Assembly (NCBI GenBank): GCA_028583415.1
Contig: CM053270.1
Coordinates: 8,130,342-8,194,341, forward strand
Source: Protea cynaroides
Lineage: Eukaryota > Streptophyta > Magnoliopsida > Proteales > Proteaceae
Reading direction: 5' to 3'
Length of the DNA stretch: 64,000 nt
Part shown: positions 9,918 through 21,440 of the stretch, piece by piece
How positions within the stretch are numbered: position 1 is the stretch's first letter
How the letters are laid out: each line of letters begins with the position of its first letter
Program-made: the position numbers and the translations under genes
Notes under the pieces: model-generated
Databases searched by the model: none
Told to the model about the DNA's origin: nothing
Seen by the model: the letters and a program-made list of their open reading frames with translations, nothing else

Positions 9918-11267
9918 CTGGGGATCAAGGTTTAAAATCTTGGGTTTCGGAGGAGTCTCGGCCTCCTCCGAAACCGAGATCTCGATGAGATCTTACCGAG
10001 ACACTTCGGTGGCCAAAATACATATTTTAGGTCTCCAACTTCAGGGGAACCTCATTTTTACATATATAAACACATTTAGAGCATAAAATTGTAAAAGTAA
10101 TGACTCTTTGTAGTTGTTTGGGTTTATACCCATATTTTGACAGTCAACGCTGAAGTTTGTTGTAAATTTAGGCTAATATTGGCTCTTATATTCAATCAAA
10201 TATGGCAAATGAGATAATAACATAATGCATTAGGGGAAAGAGAAACAAAATAACACTTCATTATAAATCATTACATCATAGTTCAAATGTTCAATACTGA
10301 ATGATCCCATTGTCCCCATGTGCCCATAGTCTTCAATTCCACAATCCTCATACAGATACAATGTTTAGTAATACGTAGAGTACCGTAGATGATCCATCAT
10401 ACTATCATCATACATCTAGGAAAGTTGTTGACGCAAATTGTCTTCCAACTGAGCAACATAATCTTCCCACGACATTCTTGATGCAAAGTAGTTCTGGTAG
10501 TCTTGCACATGATTCATAAATATAACATCAATAGTTGTCCGAAGGATACCTACTTTGGGAAGATTGGGAAAACTTCTGAAGTAGTACTCTGGTGCGTAGA
10601 CTCTTGCGGAGGTACTGATGGAACGGAATAGAAGTTGGTTGTTCCACTCTGACTCTATGTCTGTGCTCCTGCTTCTGAGTAATCATCGAAGGAAGAACCA
10701 TATGCAGTCGCAGTGGGATAAGGGACGAAGTTGATATCAACATAATCATTTGAGGTGTATGCTGAACCAGTGCTATATCCAGGAACATTCTACTGCTCCT
10801 ATCCACTGCAATAACTGCTATTCTCTTTCACACTCAATCCTCGTAAGCTAGTAGAGAGGTTATCAATGTCGACGTCCATCATGCTACTGCAACCAACATC
10901 TTCATCATGTTGAGATTGGGAATGATGCCGAGGTCTACGCGAATACGAAGTTGGTCTACGTGATGAGGATGGCGCACGTGCACCATGGTCATCATCATGT
11001 GTTGCATGAGTGTATTGGTTCTCCCCTGTGTATCTAACAGGTGATGCTCGTGGCTCTGGATTAGCCCCGATATTGACAACTGGGTCTCAACGCCCACCCC
11101 CATGATCACTACCACTAGCTCTACTACCACTCCAACTCCACTCAGGATCATCTGTATCAGTGCCAGCAGGAGGGTCAAACAGCACGGGTGACTGTGTATG
11201 GACTCGACCCTCTTCTGAGACTAAAAACTCGTCGACATCAGTATCTAAATGGCTGGCCAAATGGGAG

Positions 11268-13845
11268 TCAGGCATCCCCCCCGGGCTCGTCCATCACAGG
11301 TACTCCTCTGTCCCGCACCCACTCTACTAATGGATCTTCCTCTTCAGAGTCAAGCTGGAAGATGTTGGCGAGCTCGAGCGGGGTATCGTCTTCCTTATCA
11401 TGGAACATGTTTTGCACCCTCAACCTTATGTTGTAATGCACAAAGACCAAGTCATTTAGTCATTGGGAGCCAAGTCGATTCTGCCTCTTTGAATGAATGA
11501 GGTTGAAAGTACTCTAGTTTCGCTCACAGCCAGATGCAGAGCATGTCTGAGCTAACATTCTACTTGCTATCTTCTTCAGAGCAGGTGCATCTTTATCATA
11601 CAACACCCACCATTCAGCTGCATAAGAATAATAATATATTTTAATTTCGTATGTCATTTAAACCTAATACATAAAACATAAGATAATTTAATTTCGTATG
11701 TCATTTAAACATAATACATACATGGATCACTTTTGTCACGTCCAGCCACTGCAGTGGGAAACCCAAAACTCCCACGGGCTTCCCTGAAGGTTTTAATCTA
11801 CACACAATCGAAAACTTATAAATATTTGCAATTACAATATATAGTTTTGCCATATTAATAGTAATTGAAGCACACAACTTACCTCTAGGTTTGCCAATGC
11901 CTGTGCTTGGGGATCTAGCTTCAACTTTGCAACCACTAGATTCACTGCCTCAATGAGTTCTGAGTTCTGAGTTCGTCCCAAGTACATGTATATACTGGTA
12001 CTTGGGGTTCAAATAGTATGCTGAAATATTTGATAGTGGACATGTGGTTAAAGCAAATAAAAATTATATTGGTACATAAGTAACACTAAAGTAAATACAT
12101 CATCAAATTTACTCACCGGCCTTACGTAATGGATGCATGAGTTGGCTCTCCCATCGATCATTGATGATCTTTATGTAATTCTTGTAGCCACGTGGTATCA
12201 AAGCTTTAACATGTACTTTCAATGCTTCTACAGCAGCATAAAGAAGTGGCATGGTGGGTTTTCGCTTAGTATCTACCAATCTCAACACCTGCACTACAGG
12301 ATGTAACACCCTGACTACCACCTTTATATTTTGTCAAAATTCGTCTGAAGCGATGGTACTCTGTGCTTCTACTCTTTGGGGGGTAGCTGACTGTCTCCAT
12401 GAAAACCAATCCTCAGATGCAAACGTCGATCTGAGTCCGACCATCTTCACCTCAAAGCTCTTCAATGCTATGAAGTTCGTAGCGAATCTGGTGACGCTTG
12501 GTCTGACCAAGTCCCCTCCACATCTCTCCCTGAGCATGTTCAAGGAATAACCATGGTTGTAGATGAAAGTGATTACTTATCTTGCTTGCTCAACCACTCT
12601 CTTCTCTTTACTTATCTTGCCCATGTCCTTCAACATCAAATCAATACAATGGGCAGCACATGGAGTCCAGAAGAGATTGTAGTCGGCATTGTTCATTAAC
12701 ATCTCCTGCGTTCTTAAAATTGTTGTCGTTGTCCATCACAATCTGGACAATGTTCTGAGCTCCCACTTCACCCCCCACATGTTGCAACAACCCATAAACA
12801 TAGTTTGCATCCTTTACTTCAGCTGATGCATCAACAGACCTAAGGAACACCGTCCTCCCATCACAGTAAACCATGAAGTTGATGATGGACTTTCTGGTAG
12901 GACTAGTCCAACCATCACACATAATGGTTATTCTTAAATCTTCCCAATTGTTCTTCTGGCCCAGGATCCAGTCTTGTAATTCCTTTTTATGTTGAGGCAA
13001 ATAATGAGTCATTAACTCATATTGATTTGACCCTGTAATCCCTGTACCTGCCTCAGCAACTGCATTTAGCATGCTCTGAAAGAAAGGGCCTGTGGTGGCG
13101 TTTGCTGGGATGCCATGATAAAATGACCACTTAAAGTAAGAATACCCTACTGACGCCCTATTCTTTCCCCCAAAACATTGCCTTTATTTTTTTTGCTTCC
13201 TACCTTGCTTCGTAAAGACTTCGGGATCTTGCTCTAGAACTTGAACATAATCATCCCGTCCCCGTGGCTAAGGCACATGTTCTTCCCTTCTACTTCGTGA
13301 CCTAGAAAACCAAGAACCAATCCCTTTGCTCCGTTTCTGTGGCTCAGGCTCAGCAAATCCACTACCACTGCCACCTGCCCCAGATGTACCTGCTCCTGTC
13401 CGTTTCCTTTCTGCATCTGATCTAAGGGTTTCTTCACTAGCCATTGCCATATGCCGCATCTGGCTTGCCTGTGCCTCTGTCATATACTCTACATCCCATC
13501 CCTCAGCCTCATGTTCTTCACTAGATTCTCGTATGGTGCCTCGAACAGCCTCTTCAAAATGCTGTTTTTCTCTTTCCATTGCTACCTTCCTCTGCTTCCC
13601 TCCCCTCAATTGTTCACATATGGCCCTGAATATCTCCACAGGACACTGTGGGCATTTGGAAACATCTTTGCCCAATCCACTCAAGTGTTGCTTCAGTCTT
13701 GTGATGCCACCAGACTGAAACTTTTCCCCACAAAAATTACATTCTTCCTATCACCCTGAAGGGCAGTCCCATACTGCCATGCAAGGTCAGTACGGGAATT
13801 GGTACCGTCGCCTCCATCGCCTGGCCCAGAACTTGGTCTCGACAT
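11268..13845 (-). pseudogene. hAT transposase (BED zinc finger, DUF659, dimerisation domain), decayed
   Basis: Minus strand, N to C. The start MSRPSSGPGDGGDG is followed by AWQYGT and, after a frameshift near 13,745, a BED-type finger with CNFCG and the His segment around 13,650-13,740. Next is a Glu/Ser-rich linker (13,268-13,684), then a DUF659-like segment at 12,641-13,072 with MCDGWTSPTRKSIINF and FLRSVDASAEVKDANYVYG. Fragments follow at 12,334-12,543 and 12,109-12,321. Near 11,520-11,620 the hAT C-terminal dimerisation motif (WWVLYDKDAPALKKIASR...SASGCER) is recognisable. Stops and frameshifts separate the blocks. Such transposases excise and reinsert elements with matching ends. Confidence 0.82.
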
Positions 13846-13999
13846 AATTTCCAAGCACTGTTTCATAGAAAACACAAACTTTAATAACCTTATAAACTTG
13901 AACACAACAACAATTACATTTCAAATTTTTTTCATATTTTAAATGCGATCATAATATTTTTCCTTATTTTTCCTTATTTTATAGAATTTTTTAACCATT

Positions 14000-14445
14000 T
14001 TTAAATTAATTTTTAATTATTGGAAATTATTTTTTAATATAAATAATTCAAAAAAAAAAAACATACAACAACCGAAAAATCGAAATCGGAAATCGTAGGA
14101 TAGTAGATCGGCCAACGATGATTAACATATAAATAGGTCATCATCATCAAATGATTAATAATAATAATTATTTTAAATTTATTTTGCTGGAAATTTATTT
14201 TTAAATGCAAATAATTGAAAAAAATACCAACAACAACCGAAATCAAAATCTGAAACCGTAGGACAGTAGATCAGCCAATGGTGATTAACATATAAATAGG
14301 TCATCATCATCAAATTAGTATAAATAATAATTATTTTAATTTTTAATTGCTGAAAATTAATTTTTAAATGCAAATAATTGAAAAAAAAAACTACAACAAC
14401 CAAAATCGAAATCTGAAACCATGAGCTTGTAGATCAGGCTCACGT
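14000..14445. repeat. About 166-bp tandem repeat upstream of the hAT transposase
   Basis: The segment with AATAATT(C/G)AAAAAA, CAACAACC(G/A)AAA and AACATATAAATAGGTCATCA recurs. The AATAATT landmark lies at 14,041, 14,209 and 14,373, giving spacings of 168 and 164 bp. Two full copies and a shorter third are seen. It sits upstream of the transposase start and may be promoter or subterminal sequence of the element. Confidence 0.75.
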
Positions 14446-14946
14446 ATCTAACATATAAAAATTTCATCACATTGTACAAATTTTTTTTTTCTCCCTCATA
14501 GTTTCATGTAAAAATCTCATTTTTCGGCAAGAAACGTACCTTCAACAGTTGATACGAAGCTCCCCTAGTAATCCCCGCAGTCCGAAGCACCACCAGTAGC
14601 AAGTTGGAAGTCCAAACAATGAAAAAATAAGGAAGAAACCAAGAAGTTTTCAAAAAACTAGCAAAACAGAGGAAAGGCTATTCTCGGTCGAGAACAATGC
14701 TCTTTCACTTTTATAAAGTTAAAAAAAAAAAAAAAAAACCAGAAAGCAATTTCTCGCAGAGATATAGAGAGAAATAGCGAGATTTTCGAGAAATTGCGAG
14801 AAATACATCGAGATCTCGGCGATAACATGCAAGGCCGAGAGAAAATCCCTTATCAACCCTGTTTTTGTCTCGGCCTTTGTCAAGATAGGCGAGAATGGCG
14901 AGATCTGATCTCTGATCTTGCCGAGATTTTATTCCATGTTGGGGAT

Positions 14947-15198
14947 ATGACAAGGACTCCAAATATCAGAGTGTACTAATGAAAAGGGAGAAGAATGCCG
15001 AGGGGTAGGGCTAGTAGGAAAAGAACGGTGATATTTCCTTAATTCACAAGCCTCACATTGTAAAGTAGAGAGAGGCTTGCAACTAGGGATAAAGGCCTTC
15101 ATCTTGGAGAAAGACAAGTGACTAAGCTGGTGATGCCATTGCAAAGGGGTTGTAGTAGATGTAGTAGCAATGGTAGTGAAAGGTTTAGTCTGCTCCAA
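14947..15198 (-). pseudogene. Copia-A integrase zinc-binding (GAG-pre-integrase) region
   Basis: The minus-strand frame reads LQWHHQLSHLSFSKMKAFIP and LQCEACELRKYHRSFP, the HHCC zinc-binding region before the integrase core, then LVHSDIWSPCHIPN. The core motif normally follows directly, and it is found at 9,575-9,917 on the far side of the hAT element. Confidence 0.88.
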
Positions 15199-15249
15199 GT
15201 AGTATAGGCCAGCTACTCACATCCGCCACCAATCGTCGCCCTGATCCTG

Positions 15250-15560
15250 AGATCCTGAAAAGTACAATAAGAAGGGAAAAAAGTAGCAACACAGTTAAGG
15301 GATTTGGTAAGTTGGCTAATAGACATAAGATTAATGTGTAAGCTAGGAACATGTAGCACAGACGACAATGACAAGGATGGGGTAGAGATACCTGCCCATG
15401 CTGTGAGGCAGTGGTAGAGGAAACATCAGCAAGGTAAATAGTTATAGGTTTGGGGTGTTAGAGATGGAAGAAAATGTAGAGGACTTACCAGTCATGTGGC
15501 AGGTAGCTCCAGAATTAAGGATCCAAGGAGTAGAAGATACTGTGGAAAATAAAACAGATG
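15250..15560 (-). pseudogene. Copia-A protease with altered active site
   Basis: On the minus strand the segment around 15,490-15,530 reads TPWILNSGATCHMTGK, the copia protease motif where DSGAT is expected. The catalytic Asp codon is replaced by Asn (AAT, within 15,511-15,516 on the + strand), so this copy could not cleave its polyprotein. The flanks have stops in all frames. Confidence 0.75.
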
Positions 15561-15739
15561 TACTTGTATGAGCTAGGGTGCCAACGGATGATGAACCAAT
15601 GGCCTCAAGTTGTTGAACCCTTTGTAGTAATGCCTCATATTGAGCAGAAGTTGGTCCAAATGCCGATGGAAGAAGTTTGCGTAGGGATAGATAAATCCTT
15701 TGTTGTAGCAGAGTTGACTAGTGTATCAGCCCATTCTGG

Positions 15740-16544
15740 ATGACCAAATTTCTCCCAACAGGTGTTAACATTATGATTGGTCTTGTGACAGTGAGTATAG
15801 TATTTGTTCGATTTATCATAGGTAGTCCTACTGTTACCTTGACCAGGCGGACCACTCCCACGACCTCTAGCGGAGGAGCCTCGGCCACGACCAGCAACAA
15901 GTGTGGAATTGTATTTGGGAAGTGAGTCTACTTAAGGTACCAACCATTGAAGGCGAAAGAAGGTCTCACTCAGAAAAGGAATAGACGCACCTGCAAGTAG
16001 CTGATTCTTTACAGCTTGATAATTAGGTGAAAGACCGGCCAAGAACTTAGCAACGTAAAACTCAGATTGTTGAGCTTTTAATTTGTTTATATCAGAATTA
16101 AGAGGCTGAACAACCATATTTCTTCAATAATGCCTTTGAACCCTCCATAGTATTCAGTTAATGATTTATCACCAATAGAGTAGGTAAATATTCTCTCATA
16201 AAGAACATAGATATGAGAGACATTTTTATCTTGCCCATATGTCTCTTGTAAGTTAGACCAAATAGCTTTAGTAGTTTTGTGGAACATAACAATGGGTAAA
16301 ATAGACGGCTCAATAATGTTCCACAACCAGGTTTGAACAGTAGAACTATCACGCATCCAGGTTTTATAGTTTTTCGTGTATCAGGTTCTTTAGAATCTTG
16401 GTCAAGAGGATCATCATATAGCAACGTCAATTTTTCCTTAGAATGAATATAGGCTTTAATTGTCTGAGCCCAGAAGAGGTAATTGGACACCCATTTCAAT
16501 TTAATGGAGGTGATCTGAACTTCATTATTTTTAGAATCAGTCAT
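15740..16544 (-). pseudogene. Copia-A gag
   Basis: The likely start is at 16,544, reading MTDSKNNEVQITSIKLKWV, then NYLFWAQTIKAYIHSKEKL, the N-terminus of copia gag. Later frames contain YVLYERIFTYSIGDKSLTEY and EFYVAKFLAGLSPNYQAVKN, the UBN2/retrotran_gag pattern. A zinc knuckle near 15,765-15,806 reads YTHCHKTNHNVNTC, so the first Cys of CX2CX4HX4C is Tyr. Several frameshifts break the frame. A hAT MITE lies 34 bp upstream of the start. Confidence 0.83.
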
Positions 16545-16577
16545 CATGTACATAGAGAGGAGGGATATTACCATAAA

Positions 16578-17543
16578 CATAGTTGTCAAGGCGACAAGGC
16601 GATCCAAGGCGTTCGGGGCCATCCTGGGCGCCGCCTAGGTGTTGCCTAGGCGACCAAGTCATTACAGTGTATTTTTTTTTATTTTTTAAAATATTAAAGC
16701 TATATTATTATTTATATATATCCAGCATTCTACATAAATAATCAATATTTATGACATAACTTAATTAATATGAGAAAACCAACAAGGCAATACATAATGA
16801 ATAAAGTATAGGACAAAAAAACATATTTATGACTAACATTTGCGTACTTTTAACAAATTTGACCGGAGTGTAACTCTTTTTTTAATGTAGTTCGGATTCA
16901 AGCAATCTCGAATTTGTTGCAAAGCTAGTTTAATCAGTTTTCCAACAAATCTGATTTATAATGAAGGAGTTACACTCTAGTCAAACCTTGTTCGGAGTAC
17001 GCGAATGCTGTTTAAAGTCGTCTGAATGTAAATTATTTTTTGGGCATCAAAGCAAGAGATTATTTTAACGTGCTCTTGGTTTTTAGTGATGCTTTACTAT
17101 AATAAGAAAAATGAAATTTTTATATTTGGAAAAAAGCCTAGCATTTGGAAGTTGAAAATCGCCCCCGCACTTAAAATACGATTTTTGTTCTTGAACTGGA
17201 GGGTTGATTTTTATCCTTATGGAATTTGAATTTTAGACTATTTTTATTGGATTCAAATGGGGGGGGGGTATTTGTTTATTTATGAATTACTTAAATGATA
17301 TTAGTCATAAATAAATACTGCTTGATAAATGTTGTTCCTGCCTAGCCTAATAAATCTTGTGAAGAAAACTCAAAAAAAAAAAAAAAAAACACACATAAGG
17401 CCTAAGGCGACCTCTCAGGCATTCTGGGAGTCCAAGGCGCCTGAGGTGACACCTAGGGAGCCTGGGCGACCGCCTTTTCAATACAAATAAGGCGCCCTGG
17501 CGCCCAGGCCCTTAAATCACGCCCAGACGCCTTGACAACTATG
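16578..17543. mobile_element. 966-bp hAT MITE (CATAGTTGTCAAGGCG termini)
   Basis: Termini CATAGTTGTCAAGGCG and CGCCTTGACAACTATG are perfect inverted repeats. Flanks ACCATAAA (16,570-16,577) and ACCACAAA (17,544-17,551) match in seven of eight bases. The interior is non-coding and holds a roughly 500-bp core also found, in opposite orientation, in the elements at 23,194 and 26,983. It is inserted in the Copia-A leader next to the gag start; the following solo LTR entered at its right-hand TSD. Confidence 0.92.
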
Positions 17544-17554
17544 ACCACAAAGAC

Positions 17555-20501
17555 TGTCACACCCCAATTCTGGCCCAGCCAGAAGTGTGAATGAACCAAC
17601 GGCTCAAGTCAGGATTTTGTAAGACCGTGCCAATAATCAAACCATCACATCAAACCACAATCAGAGATAATAAATAATAGCGGAAGTCATTATTAATAAT
17701 GAACTGAGAACTACTATGATAGATAAATATTAATCCAATTATTCAATGACCAAAACATAATTAAAATACCTATTACAAACTCAAAGATCCAAATACGAAA
17801 ATAAATCTAAAAGTAAACATAGTAGTGGCACTCGCATGACAAGTCATGCTCGTTCTCCACCGACTACAAGTCCATAGTTGCCATGTGTCCATACGATGGC
17901 ACATTGATATAGTCTTCAACCATAGTACCTGCATCATCAACTAAAAAGAAAATGATATCGTGGGGTGAGCTCACAATTTAGCTTAATGAGAAACAAAACA
18001 TGCAGCAAGCAATATGCATGATATGGCATTCAATCATTTGGTTTAGTTTAAGTTTGCAATGTGCTATGGTAAAGATAGGCTACAACCACACCTCCATACA
18101 CCTTTGGGTGTGAGCACACCCAAAGGTCAGACTCCAACCAAAACTGTTGTCGCCCTACAACAGTCACTACAAGATAGAGATAGAACTAGAGTCCAATGGC
18201 AGGCTATAACCGAACCATCAGCACCCCCTTTGATACTCTACCCGTACCAGTATGTATGCTCTTACTGGCGAGGGCTTGCAAACTAGGTTCGTCACTAACC
18301 AATCCTAAATGTCATCACAATATATCTAAAGCCTGACCCCAGCATCCTTCAATATAGAACAGAGATAGAGCTAGAGTCTATTGGTAAGGCTATAGCTAAT
18401 ACTGCCAGTACTCCCCCTAATACCTTGCGACGTACTAAGCACGCTATGGAAACAGCAATACTACGATGTCAATATGGTGAATGGTTTGAGGCTCCAACTT
18501 CTCCCCACTCATGCACCAACCACACACAAACACATGCCTATCCTCAATCATCACAATAACAAGATAAAATAAATATGCATGAATATAACAGATATTGGAT
18601 GACATGTTATATGCACAAACAAGCAGATCAACATACACACAAGGTAGCTTATTATTAACCAGTTAGTTTGGGGTCTTGTCCTTCACCTGTTGAGTGATGT
18701 TGATTATCTCCAAAGTCTTGGAAATAGCTTGAGTTGATTTGAAATCCTAAACAATCAGTAGAGTTAAGTTAGGGTTCCATTCTAACAATTTTACAGTGAC
18801 CATACTCCCTGTCATGGAATAAAATCTCGGCGAGATCTCGCCCTTCTCGAGATTAGCCGAGACGAAAACAGGGTCGATAACCCTTTTCGTCTCGGCAGAT
18901 GCATAATCTCGCCGAGATCTCGGTAAATTTCGCAATTTCTCGGCGAGATCTCGGTAAATCTCGTTGAGAAATTGCTTTTTTTTTTTTTTCCCTCTTTATA
19001 AAAGAGAAAACTCACTGTTCTCGATCGAGAACTCGACTGAGAACTGCTGTTTCCTCTTTTTTGTTAGTTTTTTGAAAATTTTCTTATTTCTTCCTTATGT
19101 TTTCTTTGTTTGGACTTTCAACTTGCAATGGGTGGTGCTTTGGACTGCGGGGATTGTTGTGGGAGTTTCATATCAACTATTGAAGGTTATATTCTTGCCC
19201 AAAAATGAAATTTTTAAATGAAACTATGAGAAAGAAAAAAAATTGGTAGAATCTGATGAAATTTTTATATACGTGAGCCCGATCTACGAGATTATGGGAT
19301 CATTTAGTATTGAACATTTGAACTATGATGTAATGATTTATAATGAAGTGTTATTTTGTTTTTCTTTCTCCCAATGCATTATGTTATTGTCTCATCTGCC
19401 ATATTTGATTGAATATAATAGTCAATATTAGCCTAAGTTTACAACAGACTTCAGCATTGACTGCCAAAACATGGTTATAAACCCGAACAACCACAAAGAG
19501 TCATTATTTTTACAATTTTATGCTATAAATGTGTTTATGTATGTAAAAATGATGTTCCCCTGAAGTTGAAAACCTAAAAAATATATTTTGGCTAGGCTGC
19601 CTCGGACAAAATACAGTGTCTCGGCGAGATCTCGCCGGCGAGATCTTGGTTTCGGAGGAGGCCGAGACTCCTCCAAAACCCGAGATTTTAAACCTGCTTA
19701 TTGTCCAGACTAGCAATTAGTCCTTTCGAACCTTGTTTGGTCGATTGTCCGGTATGGTATATTGTCCGACAGAACACCATATTGGATAAGCCTAAGATGG
19801 TTCCCGAGAGGGTCCGGTAGCTTGTCCAGTCCCATACTGGGTGCTTCCGGACAACCAAATTGGACAACCCTTAAGACATCCTTTAGGCTGTCTCTCAGTT
19901 TGACTTCCTTCGGAGTCGATTCTTCGGCTCATTCTAGGGTTTACCCTAAACCACTCTATGGTCAAGAACACATTAGGGTTAAGGTTCCCACTATAACCTT
20001 AGATCTACACATCCTTGTTGGTCTTCTTTATATGTTTCATACAGTAGTGAAATTAGATCACCGCTTCTGACAGCTGTAAGTCCAACCTTATACACATACT
20101 ATCCCAATTACAGAGGTTAGGAACTTACTGTTGTCTCTCGATGAAGATTGTTGGAAACTGACGGTGAGTTCTTCCCCTTCTCTCCTTCTTCCTTCTCCAA
20201 AGCTTACTTCTTCTCCAAGCTTTCTTCTCAATTCTAGGGTTTGTGGTTGAACAAAAGAGTGAGAGAAGGTGGAGAAACATCCTTTATATAAAGGACAATC
20301 TCCTAATTAGAGTGCTCTCCCAATCAGGAGAGTCTCCCAACCAAACTAGGAAACTTTCCTATTCTCGGAGTCTGTTTTTAGGTTTGACCGGTCGCACGTC
20401 CGGTCGCTTAAAATATGCAAACTGGACAACTCCATTTGTCCGACCAGACAAGCTTAGGGTTGTAGTTTTCCGTACCTGGCTTTGTGGAGTGCAGGTTTAC
20501 A
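17555..20501 (+). mobile_element. Solo LTR of a long-LTR (Tekay/Del-like?) retrotransposon
   Basis: Begins TGTCACACCCCAATTCTGG and ends GTGGAGTGCAGGTTTACA, flanked by a perfect TSD AAGAC at 17,550-17,554 and 20,502-20,506. Without the hAT insertion at 18,813 it is about 2.05 kb. No internal domain, primer site or second LTR adjoins it, so it is a solo LTR left by recombination. The copy at 54,087-56,422 has matching ends in inverse orientation. LTR length and the ACACCCC start resemble Tekay/Del chromoviruses, but there is no coding sequence to confirm that. It contains a TATA-type TTTATATAAAGG near 20,282. Confidence 0.87.
18813..19696. mobile_element. 884-bp non-autonomous hAT, relative of the 5-kb hAT
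   Basis: Starts CATGGAATAAAATCTCGG and ends CCCGAGATTTTAAACCTG, the same two termini as the element at 9,926-14,938 in opposite orientation. Shared blocks near both ends include the CTCGG/GAGATCTCG repeats, the TTTATAAAAGAG and TTCTCGATCGAGAAC region, and AAGTTTACAACAGACTTCAGC. The transposase is absent, so it is an internal-deletion derivative. Flanking 8-mers CTCCCTGT and CTTATTGT match at five positions, a worn TSD. Confidence 0.87.
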
Positions 20502-20852
20502 AAGACAGATGCACAGTAGTTGGACTTGGCGGCAGCAGCAGGAGTAGTAAAAAAAACTTGAGAGAATCAAGAACAGCAGAAACAAACCAGCAAGTATAGA
20601 TCTCGAGGAGAGCTTGGACAGATCTGATAAATCTATATAAGGAAAAATAGAGAGAGGAACTAACAGATCGGAAGCTGGCCTCGGTAGCAGCAAGCTGATC
20701 GAGAAGTAGTTGTGTTCCTCACCAGCAGCAGTAAAACTCGATCACCAGTAGCAGTAGTACATATAAAAAATATTTAGTTACATAGAGAGAGTAGAAAAAT
20801 CAAAGGCTTATCAAACCAATGCTTTGATGAATCGAAGACCAAAGATCTTAGA
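20502..20852 (-). other. Copia-A untranslated leader, no gene
   Basis: This lies between the solo LTR and the Copia-A primer site. It is rich in AGCAGCAG runs. It would be the 5' leader of Copia-A, continuous before insertion with sequence left of 16,578. No coding potential is seen. Confidence 0.7.
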
Positions 20853-20864
20853 GCTCTGATACCA
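20853..20864 (-). other. Copia-A primer-binding site
   Basis: On the minus strand TGGTATCAGAGC abuts the end of the 5' LTR. It is complementary to plant initiator Met tRNA, and sets the element's direction as minus. Confidence 0.92.
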
Positions 20865-21159
20865 TGTAACGATAACACAAAAAGCAAACTTGCAAACCAG
20901 AAACAAGGGATGGAAGAAGGAGAAGAGAAGGAGTTTCGGTTACAGCTGTGAACTGTAATCGAAGATATGTTTCTCCTCTTCACAAGTTTTGTATTTATAG
21001 AGAGATAATGTAACTATTACAAAAAGGCTCTAAAAATAGAAAAGCTAAACAAGGAAACAAATAAAAAACTTTAGGCAATACAATAAAGGACAATAAAGGA
21101 AGTAAATCAGATATTGCTGGCAGCGATATCGCTGCCAGGCTGCCAGCGATATCATGACA
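20865..21159 (-). repeat. Copia-A 5' LTR
   Basis: A 295-bp LTR; minus-strand start TGTCATGATATCGCTGG, end GTTATCGTTACA. A minus-strand TATA box CTATAAATAC lies at about 20,991-21,000. It carries an extra GCGATATCGCTGCCAGGCTGCC-like short palindromic duplication near 21,120-21,150 compared with the 3' LTR. Confidence 0.92.
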
Positions 21160-21164
21160 GTAGT

Positions 21165-21428
21165 GTTTCTCTTTAGGTTAAGTCAGCTACCATTGTGTAG
21201 GTCGACTTTTACTTTAGTTCTCCTCCTCTTATGTTCATAGTCTCTTAATGTTTGGTCTTTGACTCTATCTGTTAATATACTACTACCATAAGGGGGAGAG
21301 GATCAATCATTGTCAATCTCTCTCTCTCCTCTCTCGGTTTTTCCATCCTTCTTTCTCTCTCGGTTCTTACTTCTTTCTCCCTTTCTATCTCTTAGTGCAT
21401 GAACTGATTGTTGTTTGGTATTGTCACA
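21165..21428 (+). repeat. Copia-B 5' LTR, right part
   Basis: Continues the Copia-B LTR after Copia-A and its TSD. It matches 24,878-25,199, including TTAATATACTACTACC, AAGGGGGAGAGGATCAA and TTAGTGCATG, and ends TTGTCACA. The first 11 bp are at 403-413. Confidence 0.88.
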
Positions 21429-21440
21429 TGGTATCAGAGT
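21429..21440 (+). other. Copia-B primer-binding site
   Basis: TGGTATCAGAGT follows the LTR end TTGTCACA without a gap; it matches the initiator Met tRNA site except for the last base. Confidence 0.88.

Larger units (their letters stand above)
9926..14938 (-). mobile_element. hAT transposon with decayed transposase
   Basis: A 5,013-bp element begins CAAGGTTTAAAATC and ends GATTTTATTCCATG, imperfect inverted termini of the hAT CA.GG type. The flanks CTGGGGAT (9,918-9,925) and TTGGGGAT (14,939-14,946) form an 8-bp TSD with one difference. Both ends carry repeated CTCGGCGAGATCTCGG-like subterminal motifs, the usual transposase-binding arrangement. The interior has a BED/DUF659/hAT-dimerisation transposase pseudogene on the minus strand and a tandem repeat upstream of it. 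It interrupts Copia-A integrase. An 884-bp relative lies at 18,813. Confidence 0.9.
414..21159 (-). mobile_element. Copia-A: Ty1/copia retrotransposon carrying several nested insertions
   Basis: The span runs from the 3' LTR (414-697) to the 5' LTR (20,865-21,159) and is flanked by a perfect 5-bp TSD, GTAGT, at 409-413 and 21,160-21,164. Reading the minus strand, the order is 5' LTR, initiator-Met primer site, gag, protease, integrase, reverse transcriptase, RNase H, polypurine tract and 3' LTR, which is the copia order. Insertions account for most of the 20.7 kb: Element D in RNase H, a 5-kb hAT in integrase, a hAT MITE near the gag start and a solo LTR in the leader. The coding sequence has frameshifts, stops and a changed protease active site, so it is dead. 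Confidence 0.93.

Noticed and set aside
20853..20864. tRNA-related sequence as a tRNA gene
   Set aside because: It is only the short complement of a tRNA 3' end used as primer site; no cloverleaf or promoter boxes are present.
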